Positions 28,101 to 42,900 of a DNA stretch of 64,000 nucleotides are shown piece after piece (within the stretch, counting starts at the first letter, position 1; every line of letters starts with the position of its first letter). Source of the stretch: Paralichthys olivaceus (lineage: Eukaryota; Chordata; Actinopteri; Pleuronectiformes; Paralichthyidae); contig NC_091094.1 of assembly GCF_024713975.1 (NCBI RefSeq), positions 9,037,001 through 9,101,000 on the forward strand, given 5' to 3'. The position numbers were made by a program, and so were the translations under genes. The notes below the pieces were generated by a model. It did not search any database. It saw only the letters and a list, made by a program, of their open reading frames with translations, and was not told where the DNA came from.

Positions 28101-28370
28101 TTAAGTTATTGCTGATACTCATCTAAAATATTTTAGTAATTGTGACATTCAGGGGACAGCCTGTCCTAATCAAATTTGCGTATATTGTGTTCATTACTGA
28201 CCGACAACTTTCCCGTATGTGCTGAACATTTCTTCTAAATCCTTCTTTTCCATGTCGGAGGTCGGCAAATTCCCCACGAAAATCCTTCTCTCCAAATCTC
28301 GAGGATCATTACTGCTGCAGGAGCGTGAAAAGTGTCCTGGCGATGCGCTGCGGCTTCTTCGGCGAGACAT
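22109..28370 (-). CDS. ncoa5: nuclear receptor coactivator 5 (NCOA5/CIA), complete
   Basis: NCOA5 is a nuclear RNA-binding coregulator of estrogen receptor and other nuclear receptors. Exons in transcript order: 28370-28202, 27980-27873, 27058-26995, 25396-24974, 24892-24771, 24247-24115, 23938-23739, 23642-23438, 23252-23161, 22677-22109; all phases close, 694 residues. Order of parts: a start with an SR-type run (MSRRRSRSASPG), an RRM with RNP2 RIFVGNL and RNP1 RGFGFVQF, an Arg/Asp/Pro low-complexity tract, then the conserved core ([76 protein letters not shown]), a Ser/Pro/Gln-rich tail, and the terminal INFDNPSVQKALDTLIQSG. The start has a purine at -3. The neighbour slc12a5 is the same as in human, as I recall. 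An LxxLL motif known from the mammalian protein appears changed. Confidence 0.94.
24990..25203 (-). repeat. ncoa5: In-frame 24-bp tandem repeat in ncoa5 exon 4
   Basis: About nine copies of a 24-bp unit encode the octapeptide ADPRGDPR with small changes (D/E constant, some LRAD and GDLR variants). The human protein I recall has a looser run of RD/RDP dipeptides at the same place. The unit keeps the frame, so copy number can change without breaking the protein. Synonymous differences between units (GCC/GCT, GAC/GAT) show that the array is not a perfect recent duplication. Confidence 0.9.
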
Positions 28371-29804
28371 GACTTGATCCAGACGTTCAACTGGTTTCTT
28401 TCTTTGTTTGTCTCAAATGCTTGAAAAAGTTTGGTTCGGTCGCTAATAAGCTTCTTAAAATTGTCGTCCAAGATCCTGAAACATGTCAGTGAGTTAAAAT
28501 AAGAGATCAAGTTCCTTGGAGGGGGAAGTTTTAGTGGAGCAAAGGTTGCAGATGAAAATCACACCAAAATGAGACAGGAAATGCAAATGCGGTTGCAAAT
28601 TCTTTTTCACAGGTAGCAAATACTCGAAATTGCAGTAGTGCTTTTCAAATCTCCAGAAAAATGTTTAAATTTATACTATAAAATGTTTTATATTATTTAA
28701 TGTGTCCTGCATTTCTCCCACGCTCATTTGAATGGCACGTTATTTGCTCCATTTAACTCTGCATATCGATCTTGCCTTAAAGTATGGCATAATTCAAGGC
28801 ATATCATTATTAATGGTGAGTAAATAAACAAAAGCAAATTCACAGTGCAAATTTGGCATTGCAATCCAACATTTGTGCGAGCAGGGACAGAAACACTTCA
28901 CATCACCCACCTAAATTTTCACCGCTTGTGGTTTGGCAGGGATCTGTTGCTCGACGTGCAGCGTCTGCGGTACTGCGTGAGGTGGTTAATCTGCACTTGC
29001 ATTGACCTTTGCTGTCTTTTTTCCTCAGAGTGGGCACTTTGAAAATGAAAGATTTCTCATCTCGAAAAAATCCATTTGACGCTGAGCTCAGACGTTTCTG
29101 CAGGTGGGTGTCAATATAAATGTGTCCCATTGATGATTGATTTGAATCCATTTGAGCTCAAGAAATTTTCAGTGGAAATCTCGTCAAAATTTTTAAAAGT
29201 GGTTGAATTTCGCAATTTCGCAAAATAAAAACGCAAAGTTCTAGTGCCTTTGTTGGAGCAAATGGCGCATATGCCCATAAAAACATTGTCAATTGTGCAG
29301 CATGATATGACGTTAGGTAATGATATTACCGATACAACTTGGCAATAAGTAGTTAAAATCCTAAAGTCAAAAATAAAAAATTGTAGCACTTATTTATTTA
29401 TTTTGTTGCCCCTACAAGACTACACGCAGAAACTCTGGAGACGAGTTTCGAACGGTGTTTTCTACAAATAGAAATGCAGTGTTTGTTCAAATCATCCTCT
29501 TCACTTAAATGGTAGAAATGTCTTCAGGGAAATCGCAGAGATGAAATGAACTCAGCTTTATGTTGCTTTGAAATTGCCAAAATAACTCGTTCGGAAAAAC
29601 TATTTCTAAAAAATCTTAGGATAACTTGATTTTTAACATGGCCTGGGTGGCCCAAAGTTAAATGATTTCAGGAAGATATTATGTCTGGGTGATTTTAGTA
29701 ACAACACACAAACATTAGAAGTTGAAATTGGGAGGTGGAGGTGTTGCATTACAGTTATGGAAGTAATTTACAGAAAGCTTTTGAGGGAGCGACCCTTTAC
29801 ATAC

Positions 29805-29864
29805 CTCAACTTGACGCTGGATATCCTGGATTCTGTGTCCACATAATTTGACAACCCCAAGTGC
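29805..29864 (-). other. ncoa5: Probable ncoa5 5' UTR exon 2
   Basis: On the minus strand a polypyrimidine tract and TTTAG precede a 60-nt segment that ends AG followed by GTATGTAAA, a strong donor. The next exon would begin near 28474 after TTTCAG, 104 nt before the ncoa5 start codon. It contains a short ATG-led reading frame of 12 codons. No transcript evidence is available. Confidence 0.55.
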
Positions 29865-30844
29865 CTAAACAGAAGGGAAAACACATTAACACAAGTTGAG
29901 AAATAAATTAAGATGTAGTAGCTTTAAACTACAGATAATGATGATAATGAGAAACTACAAGAACAAGCAATGTTCTGCATGTGAGACAAGTACATCACAA
30001 CACAAATGTGTGATTTTGAGGTTACAACAGACAAATCTGAGATGTTTAAAGTCTGGATGTTTCATAGATTTGAGATTAGTAGTAATAAATACCAGGTCTG
30101 ATTAATGTGAGTGTTGAAGTTATCTGCGACAATGTGGTCAAGAGGGAGAATCAGCTTTATCGGTCTACTAGAAGGAATTTAACTCATATTCTACATTTCT
30201 CTGTGTAGACATGGACATGTAGCTGGAGAGGACAACGGCAAACTGAACGATACAAATATTACAATATGTAGTAATAGTATATGTACACAAGTCATCTGGT
30301 TCTGTGAGTTGTAAGCAGTGCAAATTAAAGTAGTGCAATGAATTAGCTGAACACTGTAGAAACATGAAGCCGGGCGTGTTTGTACATTTAACACTAATTA
30401 TTTCAGTGTTGAAAACGTCTCCTCTCGGTAGTGTCACGTGTTTAAGAGTTACTGTTTTCATTTAAACATTTCACATCATACAACAATATAAATGAGGGAG
30501 CGACATTTCCTGTAGCTGCTGAGTCGGAAGCAAAACCCAAACGCGCAGGTCTCGCTGCACATGACGGGTCATACATTACATCTCCGGTTTGTATGAGTTT
30601 ATAAAACCACGTGAATTTAATGAATCCAGAAAAACCCGCACACAGTCACTGAAGATTAACGAGGAGAACACTCGTTAGTGTGCACGCAGCTGTGTTAGCT
30701 AGCTAGGCTGACGGTTAGCTGCTTCACGTTAGCTGCTGGTTACCATCGAGCTAAAGCCTCAGGCTACACGGTTAGCTAACTGGAAGTGAGCGTATTCACT
30801 CCGCGTGTGTGTCGCGGAACAGACAGAAGAACAGACTCACTCAC

Positions 30845-31020
30845 TTTCTACGTGGATTTTCTCTCCGCTTCCAGAAGCTAATGGCCGCGAACACACGGCG
30901 GCTTGTGTCGCGGTTTCTCACAAAGCTGCTGCTGCTGCTGCTTCTTCTTCTTCTGGTTGATTCAGTGCAACAGAAAATCACTTCCGCTGCCTCTGCTGTG
31001 GCCACAAACGCCGTCATTTC
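30845..31020 (-). promoter_or_regulatory. ncoa5: Probable ncoa5 first exon and promoter
   Basis: The stretch is richer in CpG than its surroundings and ends on the minus strand in AAA followed by GTGAGTGAG, a good donor at 30844. Splicing to the exon at 29864 and then to 28474 would give an ncoa5 leader. The transcription start is not resolved. CTG and CTT repeats at 30927-30955 lie within it. Confidence 0.45.
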
Positions 31021-31200
31021 CCCACATCTCCCCCGAGTGGCCACATGTAAAATAGCTGGATATTCTGGTAGATTCCAGGTTAAAATGTTGAAGCTGTTTT
31101 CAGTCTGAGCTCCTGAGGGTGAGCAGTGTTGTATATTACACAGGTATTCACATTGGATACCCACATATTTTTCTATCATCATCGTGCACACCCACTTTTA

Positions 31201-31573
31201 TTAAAGGTCCAGTGTGTAAGATTTAGGTGACAGGGATCTATTGGCAGAAATTTAATGTAGAATAATTCTCATGATGTTTTCACTAGTTCATTTCATCTAA
31301 ATTGTATGAATTGTAGTTTTCTTTACCCCAGAAAAAGCCCTTTATATTCAAATACTTTATATTTACATGGAGGGGACCCTCTCTACAGAAGCCACCATGT
31401 TTTTTACATTAGTCCAGACTGGACAAACTAAACACCTTTTGGGTTTTATGACAATTAAAGGCTACCACAGGTTCGTTTTTATGTTTGGAAGGAGAGGGTG
31501 AGGTGAGGGGTGTTCAGCTGCAACATGCATTTTCTACACTAGATATCACAAATTCTACACACTGTACCTTTAA
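31201..31573. mobile_element. TTAA-flanked miniature inverted-repeat element, family A (intact)
   Basis: TTAA stands at both ends (31201-31204 and 31570-31573). The ends are inverted copies: AAAGGTCCAGTGTGTAAGA on the left, and the reverse complement of TACACACTGTACCTTT on the right. There is no coding capacity. The TTAA target is typical of piggyBac-type transposition, so a non-autonomous piggyBac-like MITE is inferred. Related copies are at 2128-2240 (inverted, truncated) and 38056-38326. Confidence 0.75.
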
Positions 31574-31737
31574 AAATGATTTGCTTTGTTAATTAATGTC
31601 TTGTAAAAGGGGCAAGATCATAAAAGATTATTCTTCTTTCTGCTCCGTTTCATTCAAGATTTGAGTTTTGTGTTTTCTTTTAAATCGCTGTGTTTGGTCG
31701 ATGAATAGAATCCAAAACATTCCTTCATACTGCTTAG

Positions 31738-31802
31738 GTCGTGTCATCTAAGTGCCTGTAAACCCCGACATCCGACTCGACATGACGTCATTTACACCAT
31801 GT
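31738..31802. repeat. Fragment related to family C element
   Basis: CATCTAAGTGCCTGTAAACCC and GACGTCATTTACACCATGTT match, with substitutions, the interior of the element at 33994-34421 (CATCCAAGTGTCCACAAAGC and TAATTTACACCGTGTT). Only this interior part is recognisable. Confidence 0.4.
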
Positions 31803-32331
31803 TTTTGGCTGAAATGTCCCCTACCAGAAGTATCGATGCTAGCGCACACTGCCCTTCCGCAGTGCTGCTCATTGTGGGAACTGTTGGGTCTCTCTCATAG
31901 ACTGTCTATAAAGAGGGCTCTCTATACATTTTAAAGTTCTGATCTTACTGTCTTATGATTTAGCCCTTTAAAATGTAACTGAATTAAACACCTTTTATCA
32001 TAATTCATTCTTCTTTCTTTTTTTTAGATAAGTGCTATACAAATACAGTTATTATTATTACATCTACTGGTAGTTGGTAACCTAAATTGTGCAGAAGACC
32101 TTCAAGTGTGCAAGGGATTATCACCAATCTTCTCCTATATTCTAAATACATGGAACGCGACATTAGGTGCCCATTTCTTCCGCTCGAGCCCCCAGGCCCC
32201 TGGAATGTGTGTTGACGGCCCTGCTGAGCGGGGCCTGCCCACCCTCTCTCCCCGGGACTCGGAGCCTCTGGTGCGGGAGGAGTCAGTCACTCGAGCACCA
32301 GCTGCAGTCGCTTTGTTACCACTGAGCCAAG

Positions 32332-37218
<4,887 letters not shown>

Positions 37219-37842
37219 AGGACGGAGGCCGCGCCGGCCTTGGTTACGAGAGGCTGATGCTTGAGCAATGAGTGTGATGCGTTCCACTAAAATAGACAGT
37301 GCAGCTTCTGTCAAGCACCCAGAGGGAACGCCTTTCATTTAAAATGACACTGAGTTATGTAACTGTGGCTCATTTGTAAACATATTGTACATTATTGTTT
37401 TTCAACAAATAATGCCTTTAGTGTCACTGTGAAAGTGTTGGTCGATTCCTGCCCTTCAAACTCTCACATACACACACAGTTCATCATCCCTCTGTGATTC
37501 CAATGGACGCACATCCTCCCAAAGCCATCTTCAGTTTCATGTAGCAACTAGTTTACTTTCTATAAAAAAACAACAGATATTCTTTAAGAGCTTCCAATAC
37601 CTCTATAGTTCTTGTTTTATTAACAGAGGGCAAATGCTGTATGTAATTTTGATATGTTACCTGACTGGAGAGAGACTTTAAAGCATTTATGATTTCCTCT
37701 AGGTCCATGTCTAAAGCGTAAATGTCTTTTCTTTCTCTCCTTCTCTAGACTAAGAAAGTATTGGTGCCCTCTTGCCTTTTGTTTACCTTTTAGCTTTTAC
37801 TATATTTTTTATACAAACTGTAAGTGCATTTATTATTCTTGA

Positions 37843-37848
37843 AATAAA
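37843..37848 (+). terminator. capza1: capza1 poly(A) signal (AATAAA)
   Basis: AATAAA lies about 625 bases after the capza1 stop codon and is followed by a T/GT-rich stretch near 37880-37900. It gives a 3' UTR of roughly 650 nt. Confidence 0.6.
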
Positions 37849-37869
37849 AATATTGCACCAAATATGATT

Positions 37870-38690
37870 TCAAGAAACAATAATTTGTGTTGTAATTTAT
37901 TGTTTTGAGAGAGCAAGGTTACGATATTTTGTTTTCAGTTTTGAACATATTTGGTATTTGCCACTACAATAGTCGCCTGGCACTTGACCACAATGGAAAC
38001 ATTCTGCAGAATATATATATGAAATATTTATTGAAAAAGTCATATGTGAATTTGAAGGTTTAGTGTGTAGGTGAAAGGGATCTATTTGCAGAAATTTAAT
38101 ATAAAAAAATCCTAGTGATGTTTTCACTTGTGTTTAATCTGAATTGTATGAATTGTTGTTTTCTCTACCCCAGAATGGGCCCTTTATATTTAAATATTTT
38201 ATATTTACATCAGGAGCGTGTCCTCTCCACGGAGGCTCCCATAGGTTCTCTGTCATGTTTCGAAGGGGAGCGTGAGGTGAGGGGTGTTCAGCTGCAACAT
38301 GACCCTTCACCACTAGATGTCACTAATCTCTGTCATGGAATAACTGATCAGAATTCAAAATTTATGGTGAAACAGAAATTTAGATTTAGGGTTGGGTAAG
38401 GGTTAGTGAAGTTCATAACTTAAGTCATTTATCAAGTAAAAAATCAAGACTTTCTCTTTTCAAACTTTTGGATATCTTCATCGATTCACGCTCATGACTT
38501 CAACTTAAAATACTAATTCTGCTTTGGTCTAATGGAATTATTATTGACAATTTAAAGATCTATTTGAGCTAATCGTGCATTTTTCACTAAGTTTTGTCGA
38601 GTAACCAGCAGGAGAACCTTGATGTGTGACGTGGTTTTGATAAGACCACACAGTATTAGAGTGAAGTTACTGAAAATCTTTGTAACATCT
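37870..38690. other. Intergenic spacer between capza1 and mov10
   Basis: Short same-strand spacer. It holds a diverged family A element (38056-38326); the rest is AT-rich and I see no gene in it. About 1.1 kb separates the capza1 poly(A) signal from the mov10 start codon. Confidence 0.6.
38056..38326. mobile_element. TTAA-type miniature element, family A (decayed ends)
   Basis: The internal part closely follows the copy at 31201-31573, including the run ending in GGTGTTCAGCTGCAACATG and the TTTATATTTACAT block. Both termini are decayed: the left end reads GAAGGTTTAGTGTGTAGG, and the right end stops after the GATGTCACTAA motif. Confidence 0.65.
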
Positions 38691-38960
38691 TCTTTCCGGT
38701 GTTGCACTTTGCAGACGGTCCCTGCGCTGTCGCCACAGCTGTATGTAGATACCTGTCCGCTCGTCTGGATGAAAACAGCCTGTGGCCGCTTGTCTTTGGA
38801 ACCACGGTGGGAAAGAGGCGTCGTCTGTGTTTCATCAACCTTTTCCCTTGTGCCGTATTGATCCGGGAAGTTCGAATCTGTGCATACATTTCCAACTGTA
38901 CCGAACTTGTGAACTTCCTCATCTTCAGTTCCTGCTTCAGCGAGCTGCAGTCAGTCCAAC
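38690..38960 (+). promoter_or_regulatory. mov10: Probable mov10 promoter and 5' leader
   Basis: A moderately CpG-rich stretch precedes the mov10 start codon, with pyrimidine-rich motifs such as CTTCTTTCCGG near 38690. Three CAG-type acceptor-like sites lie close before the ATG, so a spliced leader is possible. If transcribed unspliced, an upstream ATG at about 38770 opens a reading frame of about 30 codons. Confidence 0.35.
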
Positions 38961-39941
38961 ATGTCCTCCTCCCTCCACGACTCCGCAGAGAGATTCATCG
39001 AATATGTGAGAACTTCTGAGAGAATCAGCGTGAAGGAGCTTCGAGTCATCTACCATGAGTTTCAAGAAAGGTAGGCAGCAGAGAGCAGTGTGTGTGTGTG
39101 TGAGATGGCTGTGATAGACTATGTTGTGTGTCACACCCTCTGTTGTGTTCACAGAGAAGCATCCTGTCACCACAACTTCAACAAAGTCCTCTCTGCTCTG
39201 AGGAGTTCCAACAAAGTCTGCATTAGAAACGACATCATCTCCATAATAGATGGAGCTCAGGTAGGATTCGAGTTAACTCTGGATGTGTTTCTCTGCAATG
39301 AGGGCAGCAAACGAAAAGAAGAAGCAATGTGTTCTTCTGTTTCTTTTCCTGTAGCCCAGAGATTACTGTGACCAGTGGCGGAGGCCCCGGGCCCCTTGGC
39401 TGGAGAGCCCCAGCTGTGGCCCTGAGGAACAAGCTGCACCCTCCCCTGGCCCCTCCACCCCTTTGGCCCCCACGCTGATCTCCAAGAAACAGCTGGCCTC
39501 AAGGGTCCTGAAGGAGTTAAAAGATAACAGGTGAATACACTTGACTCTGAGCCACACATTCATTATTCCTTTATTAGTTCTATTCATTAATAGAAATTTA
39601 TTTAAAATGTAAAAAATTAGTTGCTTCCTGTTTCTCACATGAGAAGTTTTGATGTTTTCCTTTGGATACTAAACTGAATATCTAGAAGCTTTGGTAGACT
39701 GTTACAACCGTTCAACATTTTCAGTGACATCTGATAAACGAAATCATTAATTGAATCAGGGCATCAGACTGCGAGCATTTATTTTTGGAGACAGTGCAAC
39801 TAAATTTTATAACTAGAAACTTGCAAACGTCCTCCCCCGTTCGTTAAAATCATCATCATATAGGCTCTCATGAGCAATACCAGGAGCGAGAGAATCATTG
39901 TGTGTGTGTGTGCACTGGGAGCGAGGGGGAGTCCACTCACT

Positions 39942-39981
<40 letters not shown>

Positions 39982-42900
39982 TACACACAGTCAGATACGA
40001 GGAGCAGGAGCAGCTCGTGCACCTGAAGAACAGTGAAACAGTGAAAAGACAGAACACTCCGCTCCACAGCTCCTCAATGATCAGAAGGTCGGTTTACACC
40101 GAGCAGAAGTTTCCTGTTTCCTCCCCCCACTCCCCTGCTGACCTGCTCTCACTTTAACTAATAAACACCACAAAATCACCACAGGTTATTAGGACCCGTC
40201 AACCAGTCAACATTTTGTTCAACACAAGACGTGATGCTCACAGTCAGGACTCAGTGTTAAAGTGACCAGAGCGATTTGTGTTCCGACACCATCGATTAAT
40301 AACTAAATACACGATTGTGCATTTGTCATCATCCCAATAACAAACAGAACAAATGAATGTGAACTAGTTCATTTTTGGAACTGTGATGGAAATTTGACAA
40401 AGCTTCAGAAATCTGAGATCTGAGAATAATAGTTGTTGAGGAAGTTTTGACCATCCTCACACATTACTGTATAAACCACTGTATATTATATATAGTGTAT
40501 ATTATATCTGTACAGGAGAATAGTGTCTATCTAATTCCACAGATACTCCCTTCTCTCTCTTAGCAGTACCCATGGTCAGGTTATAGATAAAGGACCAACC
40601 AGTTGTGCATTGTGTCTATGCTCAGGGACTTTCACATCTAACTCAGCTGCCCCAGACAGAGAGGCACCAACTTCAACTCTTTTGTGTATTACACCAGTGG
40701 AAAGACGTATGGACCCAATGTGGTTTAGAAATGCATATATAGACTTATCTATCCAATAGGATGCTAACACCTACATGCTATGTAGAGAGTGAGAGCCATT
40801 CATGGATGTGCTGTTAGAATGGGTGATGCAAGTAGAGGAAGATATTTGGGGAAGCTGGGGGAGACATCTTCAGACTTGGGGGTGACAATCGCTCATGTTA
40901 CTCTGTTAGTGTTTGTTACATTGTTCCACCTTCTGGTCTCCTTGAATCAAGTCTACACGAAACTCTTCTGCATAAGACATCAGCTGCTGCCTGAGTTTTC
41001 CTTTCACCAGCTTCCAGAAAACTTTCATAACAATAGTCTTTCTGTGTACTTTATTCTTTGTAGATAAGGTCAAACAGTCATACAGTATGCAAGCATTCTG
41101 CAGTGATCCTAGCGTGTGAAGACAGTGAAATGTGAAATCCCAGGAGATAGGAAACAGGCTGAAGGGCTCTCAAGGTCAAGGCGGAGGAGTAAAAGTACAA
41201 GATCTTCATTGTTAATATTGTACATCCAAGAGGGCCAACTCAGAACCTCTCAGAACCTCTTCCAATGTCAACCACCAGGATGCACTGAGTTTATTTTTAT
41301 AACAGTACACGCTTCTCTCTTGCAGGAAAAACCTGATGGCTGACAAAAAGGGCATCGAGATCACCTCAAACCCTGAGTCACGCGACGGCAAGGTTCAGTA
41401 CATCATGGAAACTCTCAGAGACTATGTCCTCAGGTTCCACATTGAAAACAAGGGCCCAGACGCCGTCAACTTCACCTTCTACACTCCCCTGCACAGGATC
41501 CGCTGCTTCACTCTGGAGGACGAGAGGAAAATGACCAGAGCCTGTCCCGTCTTCCTCAGTCCTGGTGAGACAACATCTGTGTTTTGATTGAAAAATATAA
41601 TATATACTGAAGTAATTAATACTTATAGCACCCTCTTGTGGCTTTATTTTTCCAGGAGAAAGTTATGAAGTTGTGGCTCGGTACAAGCTGCATTATCATG
41701 GATATTTCTCTTCCATGATTTACTTCGAGTTCTTGCCAGTTGATACCGAATCTGAGTCTGAGCCCTTCTCCATCGTGAGGGAGATGGTCGCTGATGCCAG
41801 GACCCCTCTGGCTGCGGAGCTGGGGCCTGTGGCTCCTTACAAACCACGTCGGGGGAAGTTCGCACACAAGCCGGTTGCAACCAAGGTAGTGGAGGGAGAG
41901 CTTCCTGAGAGGCAAGTTATTAAAATCTGAAAGTCGAATGGCACTCAGCAGAGCATTTACATCCACCAAGGTCCACCAGTCTCCTTAAATTCAATCAAGC
42001 TAATTGCAAATTGCACACACTCATTGACACCATTCATCTAAATAGTCCTGATTCGTTTAATGAAGATCAATGAATTATTCCCTGGGAACCTGGTTAAAAT
42101 GGCAAATGCAGTGTTAGAGACACTAACAAAGAATCCTGGACTAGTCGTTTTCCCTGGTCCATGCCAGACATTATACTATACTAATCCTCTGTTAACCATT
42201 TCATATCATATATTTGATTTGGAGTTGGCTGAAGCAATTTTCTTCACGTAATTGAAATTGATCAACAAGGTAACTGTAATTGTTTTCTATTGATGCTGAT
42301 TACAATCATGTTGCAATGATAAATGTTTTGTTCTTCTCTTCAGACTCTTTTTGCAGAATCTAAAGAATCTAAAAACAGTTAAATTAGGAGACTTCAAGTA
42401 CCCTCATTACCTAAAGATACTGGCTAAACATAACCTGGAGGACTCCGAGAACCTCTCTGCAGCTGCCAGATCGAAACTGAAAACAGTGAAGTGAGAGAAC
42501 CAACTGATTAAACGTAACTATGTCTGTTTCGGGTTAATTGTCTTTCTTTTAAAAAAACAATGCTTGTGTTTGTTCTGTGCCTCCAGGACCCACCTCAAGG
42601 GTCCCCTGGAGATGAAAAACTACCGTCAACGGTTTAACCTCCTGCTGCACCTGGAAGAGATGCAGATGGAGGTGGAAATCAGGAAGTACGACCTCCACAA
42701 TCAAACCCTAACTCAGGACCAAAGCAACGGAAAGCTGCTTGCACTCGAAGTAAGACAAGCTCAGTTCAAACATGTTGCCCTACTGTTGTTTTAAGAAATT
42801 GAGTCTAGTACAGATGACTCAAACATATTTTCTTATTCTCTCACAATTGAAGTGGAAAATAACTGCGGTGGAAAACTATTTTGTAGTTGAACTGTTTGGG

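Larger units (their letters stand above)
31021..32190. other. Intergenic spacer between ncoa5 and capza1
   Basis: Divergent spacer of about 1.2 kb without a supported gene. It holds a complete TTAA-flanked element (31201-31573), a fragment related to the 34-kb element (about 31740-31800), and an AT-rich end with GTTATTATTATTA near 32040-32060 that resembles a retroelement tail. Confidence 0.6.

Noticed and set aside
29400..29480. Possible small structured RNA near GAGACGAGTTTCGAACGG
   Set aside because: No match to known U snRNA, 7SK, 5S or tRNA starts that I can recall, and no promoter elements.
38860..38885. tRNA B-box-like word GTTCGAATC
   Set aside because: The flanking bases do not pair as a T-arm, and no A-box or acceptor stem was found at the proper distance.
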